DNA from: Ascaris suum
Lineage: Eukaryota; Nematoda; Chromadorea; Rhabditida; Ascarididae
Direction of reading: 5' to 3'
DNA length: 64,000 bases
Assembly (NCBI GenBank): GCA_013433145.1
Contig: CM024173.1
Location: 2,141,101 to 2,205,100, forward strand
The notes beneath the pieces were generated by a model. It was not told the origin of the DNA. It worked only from the letters and a program-made list of their open reading frames with translations, and did not search any database. Below, in pieces: positions 59,801 through 63,930 of the stretch. The stretch's first letter is position 1. Each line of letters starts with the position of its first letter. The position numbers and the translations under genes are program-made.

Positions 59801-61832
59801 AATCGATTATTTTTATGAAGTTTTTCGTTGGCACTTTTGTTATGCATGAAGTTTTTTTTTTTAAATTTAAAAAAGCATTACAAGAATTAAGTTGTGAAAT
59901 TAAAAGAAAAAATATTATCGAGGGCGATGTTATACGATTGAATGATTGGCTTCTATCATTCAGCAATTACTTACTATTTTTTTTTCGACTTCGAGATAAA
60001 ATATCATCTGTTAGATCAATAGCATATTGCTCCTTTTTATGGATGATGATTTGTATAAGCGTTGATCATGAATTTGCAACACTAATTTGCATAATTGTCT
60101 GAAAATTACATCAAGAAAATTTGCATCAATAATCAAAATTCTCTAAAATAATGAGAGAATTTTTGAAAATTATTTCAAAAAACTGCAGTTATTCAATAGT
60201 TTAGGCGCTAAAAATTTTTTTCTTCTTCGATATGTATATTAGATTTTCAGTGATTATTTTCATCTCATTTGAGCTGTGCAATTTTAAAAAAAATCAAAAG
60301 AATTTGCATTTTGCGCAATGTTCATCATATTGTAGGTGTTCCGGCATTAAGTGCTACGGCAATAATTAGTGTACGCATTGTGGAATCAACATCATTGAGT
60401 CGACCAGGTGACGACAAAGAAATTCATATTTTCGAGCCACCCGTTGATTTTATCTTAAATCTTGATGAGGTAAGTACCATCAATTGGATTGTCGTTATTA
60501 ACGGGGACAGGTAGGTAGTTGAAATGGAAGACGGGTGGGAAAGAGGAGAGAAGAGTTGAAGGGATATTACGTGAAGCATCTGATCTCCCTATTTCTGCTT
60601 AAAAGAAATTTCATCACTGAAATTGAATAGTTAGCAGGAAAACATTTTAGTAGTTTTTATACGACTTCTTTTTTCTGAAGTATTGAAATTGCTGCGCTAA
60701 TTGAACTCTCTTCTTTTTTTTTTGCACAATTATTCTACAAGCCATTATTTGTTTTCTTAAGGTTGAGTAAAGTTATTTCAACAAAAAAAAAACACTAATA
60801 TTTATGTCCGTCAAGAGTGCTTAATTCTTATATAGACGATTCACAACAGCACAAATTTTTTCTCTTTTCTGAGTGCGTGTTTGTGAAATTTGAACTTCTC
60901 AAGGTCTCTTTTCTTCCTCTTTAATGAAAGAGGCAAATAAAAGAGCACGCTATGAGTGTGGCATAGCATAAAGTACTTTTTTTTTGTTGTATTTTATGTG
61001 CCAGCCGGGTGTCGCAACTTGCAATTAGTAAGCACAAAAGTAAATCAGAGCAGTTGGCGTATAAAACATTTTTTTAAATACCACTGATGAGAATAAACGA
61101 TCATATGAATTGTTAACGAGTGATAAAATTTACGCAATAATGCTGATAAGCGTTTTTTTCCCCGGCTCGTTCCCTCAATCGTACAAATCTTCTAAAAAAA
61201 AGTTTCGTTTTTTTAATGCTTGCAATTTGACTAGCATAAAATAAAAATTCGATCGGTTACGCATTAAAAAAGCCTAAATAAATTCTTTTTTTTTGACATA
61301 TTGCATGTGCTCTAATTTCTTTCATAGTGGATGAATCAAGTGGAATCTTTTTTTTTAATAGTTAAGCATCAGATTTCACCAATTGCATACGTAGTAAAAA
61401 TCACTGGAAAATTACATAAATGAATGCACACAAGGTTACATTGTGCTGTTTGCAAGTGTAAACCATAGAAGAGATTTCTACCAGTGGTCGGATCGTTTTG
61501 AAATTTATATGCATTTTTTTTATTTTATTATTTATATGCATATTATTTACTATTATTTATTATTTCATGACATTTTATTATTTTCAAGCAATCATGAATT
61601 TAATTTCTCATATTTACCGAAAGTACAAAGATGTGCATCTTTAGCTACTTTTTCGGCATATTCTTCTATTTATTAATAGAGTTGGATCTTTGTTGAAGAT
61701 TTCCACACTCATTTATTTATTTATTTGTTTACTCTTTAGAATATACCTGCTAATCAGCGTGTTTACACGGTTCAAGCACGAATTGGTGGCTTCAACGATC
61801 AATTCGAACGAGAAGTGAAATATTCAATTACA
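26165..61832 (+). CDS. Large divergent cadherin, multi-exon, 3' end not in window
   Basis: Predicted secreted or single-pass cell-adhesion protein with a signal peptide, acidic N-terminal region, two mucin-like segments and about nine extracellular cadherin-like units. The model was built by hand: each exon is an open frame bounded by AG and GT, and splice phases agree across every junction except between exon 7 (ends phase 1) and exon 8 (needs phase 2), where one or more exons are missing or uncertain. Calcium-site motifs seen are DNAPRF, RNDNGP, DMDDNPP and DINDNAP at unit ends, LDRE, LDYE and LDHE inside units, and AEDRDDEDNG. Introns run from about 60 bp (tentative) to 2.3 kb. The exons sum to about 2,000 codons. 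No transmembrane helix, EGF, laminin-G or cytoplasmic tail is seen, so the 3' part lies outside. It could be a relative of the large nematode CDH proteins, but I cannot say which one. The family call is firm; individual exon ends are less so. Confidence 0.85.
28239..28295. repeat. 57-nt inverted repeat in cadherin intron 1
   Basis: Arms of 22 nt (28239-28260 and 28274-28295) around a 13-nt loop. The pairing differs at two positions, one a G-T wobble. Core attatcagtaaa pairs with tttactgataat. Confidence 0.85.
28488..28543 (+). CDS. Cadherin exon 2: signal-peptide core
   Basis: Lies between attacag and a consensus donor GTAAGTC. After one base completing Arg it reads FIAVISILLVGELWQLSK, a hydrophobic h-region of about 12 residues followed by a polar c-region. 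With exon 1 this gives a plausible cleavable signal peptide of about 22-24 residues. It ends in phase 1. A hairpin sits about 190 bp upstream in intron 1. Confidence 0.6.
29632..29771 (+). CDS. Cadherin exon 3: charged N-terminal segment
   Basis: Follows the acceptor gtttaag and enters in phase 1, matching exon 2. The frame is closed just upstream by TAA, so the acceptor fixes the start. It encodes about 46 residues, charged and mixed (starts GQISLKKVKNEEF, later SLLKQVEKSALWNQML). The donor is a weak GTTAAA, phase 0. An internal ATG at 29679 could be read as a start, but the phase-matched link to the signal-peptide exon is better. Confidence 0.6.
30846..30991 (+). CDS. Cadherin exon 4: acidic segment with 11-residue duplication
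   Basis: Acceptor attttag, donor GTGAGAG, phase 0 in and phase 2 out. It contains a tandem 33-nt coding duplication at 30888-30953: SSFSGKVDGDF then PSFSGKADDDF. The segment is acidic and Ser/Gly-rich, probably disordered. No domain is recognised. Confidence 0.65.
30888..30953 (+). repeat. 33-nt coding tandem duplication in exon 4
   Basis: Two consecutive units encode SSFSGKVDGDF and PSFSGKADDDF. Differences fall at both silent and replacement sites, so the duplication is not recent. Confidence 0.85.
31515..31597 (+). CDS. Cadherin exon 5: short acidic exon
   Basis: Preceded by a long polypyrimidine stretch (31436-31488) and the acceptor tttgcag; the donor is GTGCTG. It completes Ser from exon 4, reads PFPDEESMTSAEARPKNIDG and ends in phase 1. 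Low-complexity and acidic, like its neighbours. Confidence 0.55.
32104..32302 (+). CDS. Cadherin exon 6: acidic disordered segment
   Basis: Begins after taagag in phase 1 and ends at a strong GTATGT donor in phase 2. The 65 codons are rich in Glu, Asp, Asn and Pro (for example THNHPERPETVPATML and DDIELVEKPDDEQSNAHM). No fold is recognised. Its place after the signal peptide suggests an extracellular, flexible N-terminal arm. Confidence 0.65.
32607..32650 (+). CDS. Cadherin exon 7: 44-nt exon
   Basis: Acceptor atcttag, donor GTGTCA (weak). Enters in phase 2, completing Arg, and reads LAEETLTDEERLQF; leaves in phase 1. It is charged like exons 3-6. The next secure exon (35104) needs phase 2, so something is missing between them. 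Confidence 0.45.
32814..32869. repeat. (GA)n microsatellite, 56 bp
   Basis: Uninterrupted GA/AG run in the intron after exon 7. Its purine/pyrimidine strand asymmetry allows H-DNA formation. Confidence 0.97.
33135..33374 (+). CDS. Tentative cadherin exon 7a (or unrelated ORF)
   Basis: Open for 79 codons with no ATG, entering in phase 1 after a weak acceptor (gtaag) and leaving in phase 1 at GTAAAT. It reads protein-like (ILFYLPEQFFDLICLRIKDV near the start, NEGYLLISHLDVTHFGGVTR at the end). The phase fits exon 7 and the next tentative exon. The opposite strand is open over the same bases and looks at least as good, so the strand is undecided. Confidence 0.3.
33137..33340 (-). CDS. Alternative minus-strand terminal exon, unknown protein
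   Basis: Minus-strand frame of 67 codons ending in TAA at its low-coordinate end. It is bounded upstream by a possible acceptor (cgtctaag) and an in-frame TAA. It has a natural acidic/basic composition (ILDPEANEIEKLFRKIEEDG near its C terminus). It would be the last exon of a gene on the minus strand, but I found no other exon of it. It competes with the plus-strand reading of the same bases. Confidence 0.3.
   Translation of the reverse strand: MTYQQISLIGLKRGSKISRNKSEALTVTKEIDNDCFSADYILDPEANEIEKLFRKIEEDGVVSNSAS
33433..33610 (+). CDS. Tentative cadherin exon 7b
   Basis: Starts after catatag, 58 bp past the tentative exon at 33135-33374, and completes its split codon as Leu in phase 1. It reads TVSYQCIYKIDEKILDHIIT onward and runs open to a stop at about 33630. 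A weak GTTGTT donor at 33611 would leave phase 2, exactly what exon 8 requires. The phase agreement at three junctions is encouraging, but the splice sites are poor and I searched for the fit. Confidence 0.3.
35104..35285 (+). CDS. Cadherin exon 8
   Basis: Acceptor gtttctttag and donor GTACAC, phase 2 in, phase 1 out. It has 60 codons with balanced codon use and higher GC than the flanks; acidic in the first half (MEQLMRMIDAQVDDGREDVP), then a likely beta-rich stretch (EISWSTPEIFDIPLVIDANT). It marks the start of the folded N-terminal part. Confidence 0.6.
35574..35602 (+). CDS. Cadherin exon 9, candidate A (29 nt)
   Basis: Acceptor caatttag, donor GTGACA, phase 1 in, phase 0 out. It reads (G)VNELSAFLN. 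It links exon 8 to exon 10 in frame. A second candidate at 35671-35744 has the same phases, so only one of the two can be used in a given transcript. Confidence 0.4.
35671..35744 (+). CDS. Cadherin exon 9, candidate B (74 nt)
   Basis: Acceptor tttatgtaag and donor GTAAAC after TCAA; phase 1 in, phase 0 out. It reads SAPLGSSSSPGLFEDLHPLS then RCGQ. It lies in a GC-richer stretch (about 35640-36060). Same phases as candidate A, so the pair would be mutually exclusive. Confidence 0.3.
35828..36016 (+). CDS. Open frame in GC-richer stretch, possible exon or fossil
   Basis: Open for 62 codons after an in-frame TAG that coincides with a possible acceptor (gatactag), phase 0. It begins DGFNSQHGPTFASVEIHAAT and ends at TAG. 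GTAGAC at about 35921 would give a phase-0 exon that could slot between exons 9 and 10. It has no start codon. It may instead be remnant coding sequence of an old insertion; the surrounding 35640-36060 differs in composition from its neighbours. Confidence 0.2.
   Translation, partial: DGFNSQHGPTFASVEIHAATIHLARCNGHALVDSLGLKSSLEAGMNTRAHQLLLYPPDSFSG
36851..36991 (+). CDS. Cadherin exon 10
   Basis: The frame reads FISAPSDAEKSIHRRFASYG and on to GAVRNDS before a good GTAAGA donor (phase 0). Two acceptors are possible: 36850 (tgtaaag, phase 0) and 36860 (cctaaag, phase 1, which would join exon 8 directly). A shifted frame over the same bases is open but has no usable acceptor because a TAA precedes it. 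Confidence 0.55.
37136..37393 (+). CDS. Cadherin exon 11
   Basis: Starts after tattctag in phase 0. The better-looking ttcag at 37163 would break phase with exon 10, so this earlier acceptor is chosen. It has 86 codons, starting SCTKNLLTSGDELL, with a beta-strand-like pattern near the middle (ISSGNYQLRVVYSSEQKP). The donor is GTTTCA, phase 0. Two Cys lie between ICYRPELVFCL. Confidence 0.6.
38320..38575. repeat. Dispersed repeat, copy 2
   Basis: The diverged partner of 8750-8995, here inside the intron before exon 12. Same order of parts: TG run, tcagagatgcccaaaaag, GC-rich inverted piece (accggccggt), acaatcttttgcagaa. Confidence 0.6.
38739..39317 (+). CDS. Cadherin exon 12: first Ser/Thr-rich mucin-like segment
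   Basis: Acceptor cttttacag, donor GTTTCG, phase 0 both ends, 193 codons. It opens with NRNFTIRFVVSDEVIAHE, then about 140 residues dominated by Thr, Ser and Ala (TATTTASDSPTTTTLTM is typical), and closes with FEFMPHFEHETYDIFVPEGK, a folded-looking stretch. The Ser/Thr part should be heavily O-glycosylated if secreted, by analogy with mucins. N-glycosylation sequons NFT, NAS and NMS are visible. Confidence 0.7.
39782..39901 (+). CDS. Cadherin exon 13
   Basis: Acceptor cgttttag, donor GTAGTC, phase 0 both ends, 40 codons. A nearer gtgcag at 39824 exists but breaks the phase. It reads NATFIALIYFVGRAGTAAPS then SFEIMFDRLKWFELGD, continuing the fold begun at the end of exon 12. The sequon NAT falls at the junction. 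Confidence 0.65.
40495..40622. repeat. Cluster of inverted and direct copies of gggaattgcaagg
   Basis: The words gggaattgcaagg, ccttgcaattt and ccttgcaattccc appear repeatedly in both orientations within about 130 bp, giving several overlapping hairpins. It sits just before the candidate minus-strand nested ORF. Confidence 0.75.
40657..40932 (-). CDS. Possible nested ORF of 91 residues, unknown
   Basis: Single open frame on the minus strand inside the intron between exons 13 and 14. It starts MSPKEVYSNNWVTEHMSDKN and ends KKWKKLPKLDEMK. It has a natural amino-acid mix with Trp, His and Cys, unlike the Phe/Ile/Lys-rich chance frames around it. An in-frame upstream acceptor-like gattgcag at about 40946-40953 means it could be a last exon rather than a whole gene. 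No family recognised. Length alone is not decisive in DNA this AT-rich. Confidence 0.35.
   Translation of the reverse strand: MSPKEVYSNNWVTEHMSDKNPPISLTEHAPWLTGLNYATTEMEEQRNIMGQRRIDITEVDLCKIELRHGRSPQHLLYGKKWKKLPKLDEMK
41126..41227 (+). CDS. Cadherin exon 14
   Basis: Acceptor cgtttcag, strong donor GTGAGTG, phase 0 both ends, 34 codons (YSNRLVSALKIMLRAGADIN first). Hydrophobic and polar residues alternate as in beta strands, consistent with an extracellular sandwich domain preceding the second mucin-like segment. Contains the sequon NKT. Confidence 0.7.
41742..42831 (+). CDS. Cadherin exon 15: long Ser/Thr-rich mucin-like segment
   Basis: The largest exon found: 363 codons, acceptor aatttcag, donor GTTCAC after ACAG, phase 0 in, phase 1 out. 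After AKQAEFITTTNLKVEIMSF it becomes a long Thr/Ser/Glu-rich tract (TTITTTTTTNTIASASVNAS early on), with acidic and Asn residues rising toward the end. No Cys, almost no aromatics. It is expected to be an extended, O-glycosylated stalk. A minus-strand frame over the same bases is a shadow of the repetitive codons. Confidence 0.8.
43529..43641 (+). CDS. Cadherin exon 16: start of cadherin unit 1
   Basis: Acceptor attttaag, donor GTGAAT, phase 1 in, phase 0 out. It contains GLVVSENLHEGDIIADFEII, matching the cadherin entry pattern (aliphatic-x-E-N-x3-G-x2-aliphatic), followed by VTAKDM, which corresponds to the V-x-A-x-D strand. Confidence 0.75.
43883..43899. repeat. G17 homopolymer in cadherin intron
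   Basis: Seventeen consecutive G followed by a GA-rich stretch, in a sequence where long G runs are otherwise rare. Lies between exons 16 and 17. Confidence 0.95.
44274..44423 (+). CDS. Cadherin exon 17: cadherin unit 1, centre
   Basis: Acceptor gttttaag, donor GTATGC, phase 0 both ends, 50 codons. DPHDVIMLSVNSTAFDVIP then FLSVKDSIQLDYEMPPNSF carries the internal LDYE calcium motif of a cadherin unit. The open frame just upstream (to about 44272) is intronic. Confidence 0.8.
45481..45642 (+). CDS. Cadherin exon 18: cadherin unit 1, late strands
   Basis: Acceptor tatagag, strong donor GTAAGC, phase 0 both ends, 54 codons. It ends LLFLKLQYSSD, which runs into exon 19 as the last strands of the unit before DNAPRF. 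Skipping it would also keep the frame, so alternative splicing is possible. The atypical GAG acceptor lowers confidence. Confidence 0.5.
45957..46186 (+). CDS. Cadherin exon 19: units 1/2 junction
   Basis: Acceptor ttttatag, donor GTGAGC, phase 0 in, phase 2 out. It contains KEDASDNAPRF, the calcium linker, then YDFHVSESSITGQKVGQMEV and EDADERDRGQLTFRL. These are hallmark cadherin strands, and this is the clearest family evidence in the window. Confidence 0.9.
47200..47309 (+). CDS. Cadherin exon 20: unit 2, LDRE strand
   Basis: Acceptor attatag, donor GTTTGT, phase 2 in, phase 1 out. It reads FAVSGGTISVACPTALPCLD then REETDAYHLLAVATDRG. The LDRE motif plus L-L-A-V-A-T-D-R-G are standard cadherin signatures. 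The two Cys (VACPTALPC) in the loop could form a local disulfide, an unusual addition. Confidence 0.9.
48426..48559 (+). CDS. Cadherin exon 21: units 2/3 linker
   Basis: Acceptor aatttaag, donor GTGATT, phase 1 in, phase 0 out. APASLRIFIADRNDNGPTIH carries the DRNDN calcium linker, ending unit 2; unit 3 starts with LTRNEIRISDGKFVRPFAVK, already diverged from the usual V-x-E-N pattern. Confidence 0.88.
48976..49041. repeat. 22-bp tandem repeat, three copies
   Basis: Units start at 48976, 48998 and 49020, each of the form ag-a/g-ttgcattt-...-aatt/c-ggt. The core ttgcattttgcaa is itself palindromic. Located in the intron between exons 21 and 22. Confidence 0.85.
49236..49451 (+). CDS. Cadherin exon 22: unit 3 body
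   Basis: Acceptor tttaatag, donor GTAATC, phase 0 both ends, 72 codons. VRDADIS keeps the D-A-D strand; YQLEIIARDPTG is a normal late strand; but the unit ends AIVDVYVL instead of a D-x-N-D-N linker, so the next calcium site is lost. Sequon NAS present. Confidence 0.85.
49916..49988 (+). CDS. Cadherin exon 23: unit 4 start
   Basis: Acceptor aattgcag, donor GTATGT, phase 0 in, phase 1 out. It reads NTITKAHFKRARYERTINSE, basic and without the acidic entry motif of a classic unit. It connects in frame on both sides. Confidence 0.75.
50579..50711 (+). CDS. Cadherin exon 24: unit 4 body
   Basis: Acceptor attttcag, donor GTAAAA, phase 1 in, phase 2 out. FITLRNDPGWLMIDEYSGNL matches the F-x-I-D-x-x-T-G-x-I strand of cadherin units, so the fold persists although calcium residues are poor. 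Confidence 0.85.
51153..51313 (+). CDS. Cadherin exon 25: units 4/5
   Basis: Acceptor gaattttag, donor GTAATT, phase 2 in, phase 1 out. GKYDISIAAVNRTSGRVLAE is the late strand of unit 4 (Y-x-I-x-I-A-A), but the unit lacks LDYE and a D-x-N-D-N end. Sequon NRT. Unit 5 begins MITVFQQKLFTKVFRK. Confidence 0.82.
51822..51943 (+). CDS. Cadherin exon 26: unit 5
   Basis: Acceptor attttgcag, donor GTAAAT, phase 1 in, phase 0 out. It reads MHVSMSILSPDDKSSVMIVR then ESILAIDEKLHKVSIDK. Strand-like, without recognisable calcium motifs. Confidence 0.75.
52920..53042 (+). CDS. Cadherin exon 27: unit 5 end and linker
   Basis: Acceptor tataacag, consensus donor GTAAGT, phase 0 both ends, 41 codons. LILALVVVYLSS is a short hydrophobic strand, too short and followed by too many charges to be a membrane helix. 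Then DPEEVAARNRELSRPKFIHP, in which RPKF replaces the usual N-x-P-x-F linker. Confidence 0.75.
53475..53572. repeat. Degenerate tandem repeat (ttatcagttat family)
   Basis: Variants of ttatcagttattagttc recur several times within 100 bp in the intron after exon 27. The open frame over it is a by-product. Confidence 0.7.
54944..55082 (+). CDS. Cadherin exon 28: unit 6, first half
   Basis: Acceptor attgtag, donor GTTGGC, phase 0 in, phase 1 out. IKLAEETPEGYTVLSLPAYN is a textbook entry (x-x-E-E-T-P-E-G-x-x-V), and FFTVDGETG is the F-x-V-D-x-x-T-G strand. The direct join to exon 27 (NIIT+IKLAEE) reads naturally. Confidence 0.9.
55875..56059 (+). CDS. Cadherin exon 29: units 6/7 linker
   Basis: Acceptor attttaag, donor GTACGT, phase 1 in, phase 0 out. 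HPLDYETIEPQKRKFDMLLT, then VARLRVELLDMDDNPPKMET. It has both LDYE and the DMDDNPP calcium linker, so calcium binding resumes here after the degenerate block. Confidence 0.92.
56862..57002 (+). CDS. Cadherin exon 30: unit 7, first half
   Basis: Acceptor ttctacag, donor GTAAAT, phase 0 both ends, 47 codons. LTVAENSRPGTVLFELHISD is a classic cadherin entry with A-E-N-S-x-P-G-T-V; ISDADYLNG supplies the D-A-D strand. Confidence 0.92.
57172..57229. repeat. Inverted repeat, 15-bp arms, in cadherin intron
   Basis: caagtttgcttcaaa at 57172-57186 is exactly complementary to tttgaagcaaacttg at 57215-57229. The loop holds a short direct repeat (aattcc). Confidence 0.8.
57344..57463 (+). CDS. Cadherin exon 31: unit 7, second half
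   Basis: Acceptor tttttaag, donor GTTTGT, phase 0 both ends, 40 codons. AADLDHEKAKTLFISLKVED has LDHE in place of LDYE, and KVEDSGG in place of the A-x-D-x-G loop. Confidence 0.88.
58095..58275 (+). CDS. Cadherin exon 32: units 7/8 linker
   Basis: Acceptor ttttatag, donor GTAATT, phase 0 in, phase 1 out. VVTIIDINDNAPIFVPRQYK holds a perfect D-I-N-D-N-A-P-x-F linker; then WPIGTVLTMVYAEDRDDEDN gives the next acidic D-R-D strand. Confidence 0.95.
58932..59036 (+). CDS. Cadherin exon 33: unit 8, second half
   Basis: Acceptor attgtag, donor GTCTTA (weak), phase 1 in, phase 1 out. FEVDKDSGLVRTARPL is the F-x-V-D-x-x-S-G-x-V strand; the LDYE position is replaced by GLARA; PYELIVTATDKG ends it. Confidence 0.9.
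60336..60469 (+). CDS. Cadherin exon 34: unit 8 end, unit 9 start
   Basis: Acceptor attgtag, consensus donor GTAAGTA, phase 1 in, phase 0 out. VPALSATAIISVRIVESTSL ends unit 8 without a D-x-N-D-N linker; FEPPVDFILNLDE begins unit 9. Confidence 0.88.
61740..61832 (+). CDS. Cadherin exon 35: unit 9, last secure exon
   Basis: Acceptor actctttag, consensus donor GTAAGT, phase 0 both ends, 31 codons. NIPANQRVYTVQARIGGFND continues the entry strand of unit 9 (E-N-I-P-A-N-x-x-V). It ends KYSIT, corresponding to the Y-x-I strand. The coding region must continue past this point. Confidence 0.88.
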
Positions 61833-62213
61833 GTAAGTGTATATGTAACTATTACTTCACTATTATGATTTCAACAATATTAATAAAATTGATGCCAACT
61901 GATTTTATTAGTACATTATCGATTAATTTAATTCACTTCTATTAAAGTTGATGTTACTAAAATATGATATTGAAGAGTCATTTTCTTGTTTGAGGGTTTT
62001 GATGCAAAGCATTTTACCATAAGTTTTTATTAAATAGCAATTAGTTGTAGATTTTGCTCAAAAAAAATATTAATAATACTGTCGAAATGTTAAAAAAAAA
62101 ATTTTTTTTTTCAAATTTTAAAATTCCTAACAGAGATTCTAAAGACATTAAACGGTGGAATTTATTTATAAGACTCCATATTCGCCAATTCATTCGGATA
62201 AATCATTTTTTAG

Positions 62214-62498
62214 TGTCCTCTTTCTCTCTATAAACTACCGCCTCATTTCCTTCTCCCTCTTCTCCACCTTAAAATGTATCGTTGTTTATGTCGTGCGACC
62301 TCATCAATGACGATTTCATCAACACGTCTGAAAGAAAGATTATGTCTTGTGACATTTGGAGCATTGAGCGAAAATATTGGTTATAAAAATGTAGATATGG
62401 TGCATATTTCAAAAAGTAGTTGTAATGAATTGTGTATTTTGCAAGCTGGATTATTAAAATATGCGCTCCCACCCGGTTATAAACGCGCATTACTGTAG
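62214..62498 (+). CDS. Open frame after exon 35, possible exon or small gene
   Basis: Open for 94 codons from a possible acceptor (tttttag) in phase 0, matching exon 35, to a TAG. The first 20 codons read a pyrimidine tract and look non-coding. From the ATG at 62274 the 74 codons look better (RLCLVTFGALSENIGYKNVD). It does not resemble the rest of a cadherin unit, so it may be a small separate gene or chance. Confidence 0.2.
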   Translation, partial: CPLSLYKLPPHFLLPLLHLKMYRCLCRATSSMTISSTRLKERLCLVTFGALSENIGYKNVDMVHISKSSCNELCILQAGLLKYALPPGYKRALL

Positions 62499-63846
62499 GA
62501 TTTCAATGAAGCATTTATTGCTCAGCATGTCAGTAGCATATTTTATGAACTCCAAATTTTGCCACTCGATAGTATCCCTTCCCCTCTTCTTGCCTCTCAT
62601 CTCACTCCTCTTCCTCACCCCCTCTCCTTACATCGAAATATATTCGCCCCCTCCCCCACCTTGATGTGTGTAGTGTGTACGCTCTCTGAGAATAGAGAGT
62701 TTATTTTCAAAGAATCCTTTCATTAAAACAAAGCAAAATGCAGGTGTTCGAAGTCATAAATTTTCCGAGTACTTCTCGGCAGATGGCATCTGCTCTCTCT
62801 TTTTTTTCGTACTTACTTCACATACCCTAACAAAGCGACGAACGAAATCTGCAAACAAACTGCACTAATGAAAAATCGACCATTCGAAATGAAGGTTGAA
62901 TCGGCCTTTACTAAGAGAGTGAGGAAAAAAAACGTTTGGTCTAATTGCTTGACTAAATTCATCCGATGATAAATTGAAGAGTATTTTGATAGAAGTTTGC
63001 CGCAACTGCATTAAATATTTTACAGTGATCCTATTAAGTAAAACTGAGGTTGGGAGGAAGGGGGTGGGGGAGGGAGAACTCCCCAGGACGATTCGATTGA
63101 ACTTTAGCGATGTTAAGATATATAAGGTTGCAGAGATTAGAGATAAAGATATAACATCCTTTTTTTTTTTTTGCAAATCTCAGCATATTTCTTTTGCAAA
63201 TTTCAATAAATTGCAAGATGAAGTAACAGCAAGTGAAGGAATAATTTAAAAGTTTTGTCATTGCAACGCGATAAATTTGATAAAAGAGCCTTTTGAAGTA
63301 CCTCGAATATGAAACAAGTATTAATGAAATTGAACTGAAATAACACACATAAGGTGGTGTGAAATCTAATTATTGCTAAGAGCATTTTAAATCAATATAT
63401 TGGTTGAATGATTTTTGCATATAAAATGATGCGTTTGTATGCGTTCATCAAAACGTTTGAATGATGCAAGAAGCAATGCATTTTTCTGCGCTTTTAAATT
63501 CAAAAAAAAGTGCATCTTTGCATATTTTAAGCGAGAAAATGCGCATTTTTGAGCGTCTTAAAATAAGCGTCATCAAGTGAAATGATCAGCAAATAAAAAA
63601 GTTTAATATTATGCAGAACTTTCAAATAAACAATTTCAGCAAACTTACGCATAGAGAGAATTGACAAAATACGTGATCACATTTATCTTAGACGCAGTAC
63701 TTTTCCTTTGTTGATTTTTTTTATACCATTAAATTTCGTGGTGATCATATATGGCACATTTTCATTTTCAGTTTTGGTGCATTTAGCTCGGTTGTGATGC
63801 TGACCTTATTGGTTACCTAGATGCTCTAATATCATATTGTGAGTTT

Positions 63847-63930
63847 GAGCTGCAGCCATAATTTAGAGGTGGAGCTATAATTTAGAGCTGCAGCCATAAT
63901 TTAGAGCTGGAGCTATAATTTCGAGCTGTA
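63847..63930. repeat. 19-bp tandem repeat, about 4.5 copies
   Basis: Units alternate between gagctgcagccataattta and gagg/ctggagctataattt, so the array can also be seen as a 38-bp repeat of two variants. Confidence 0.9.
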
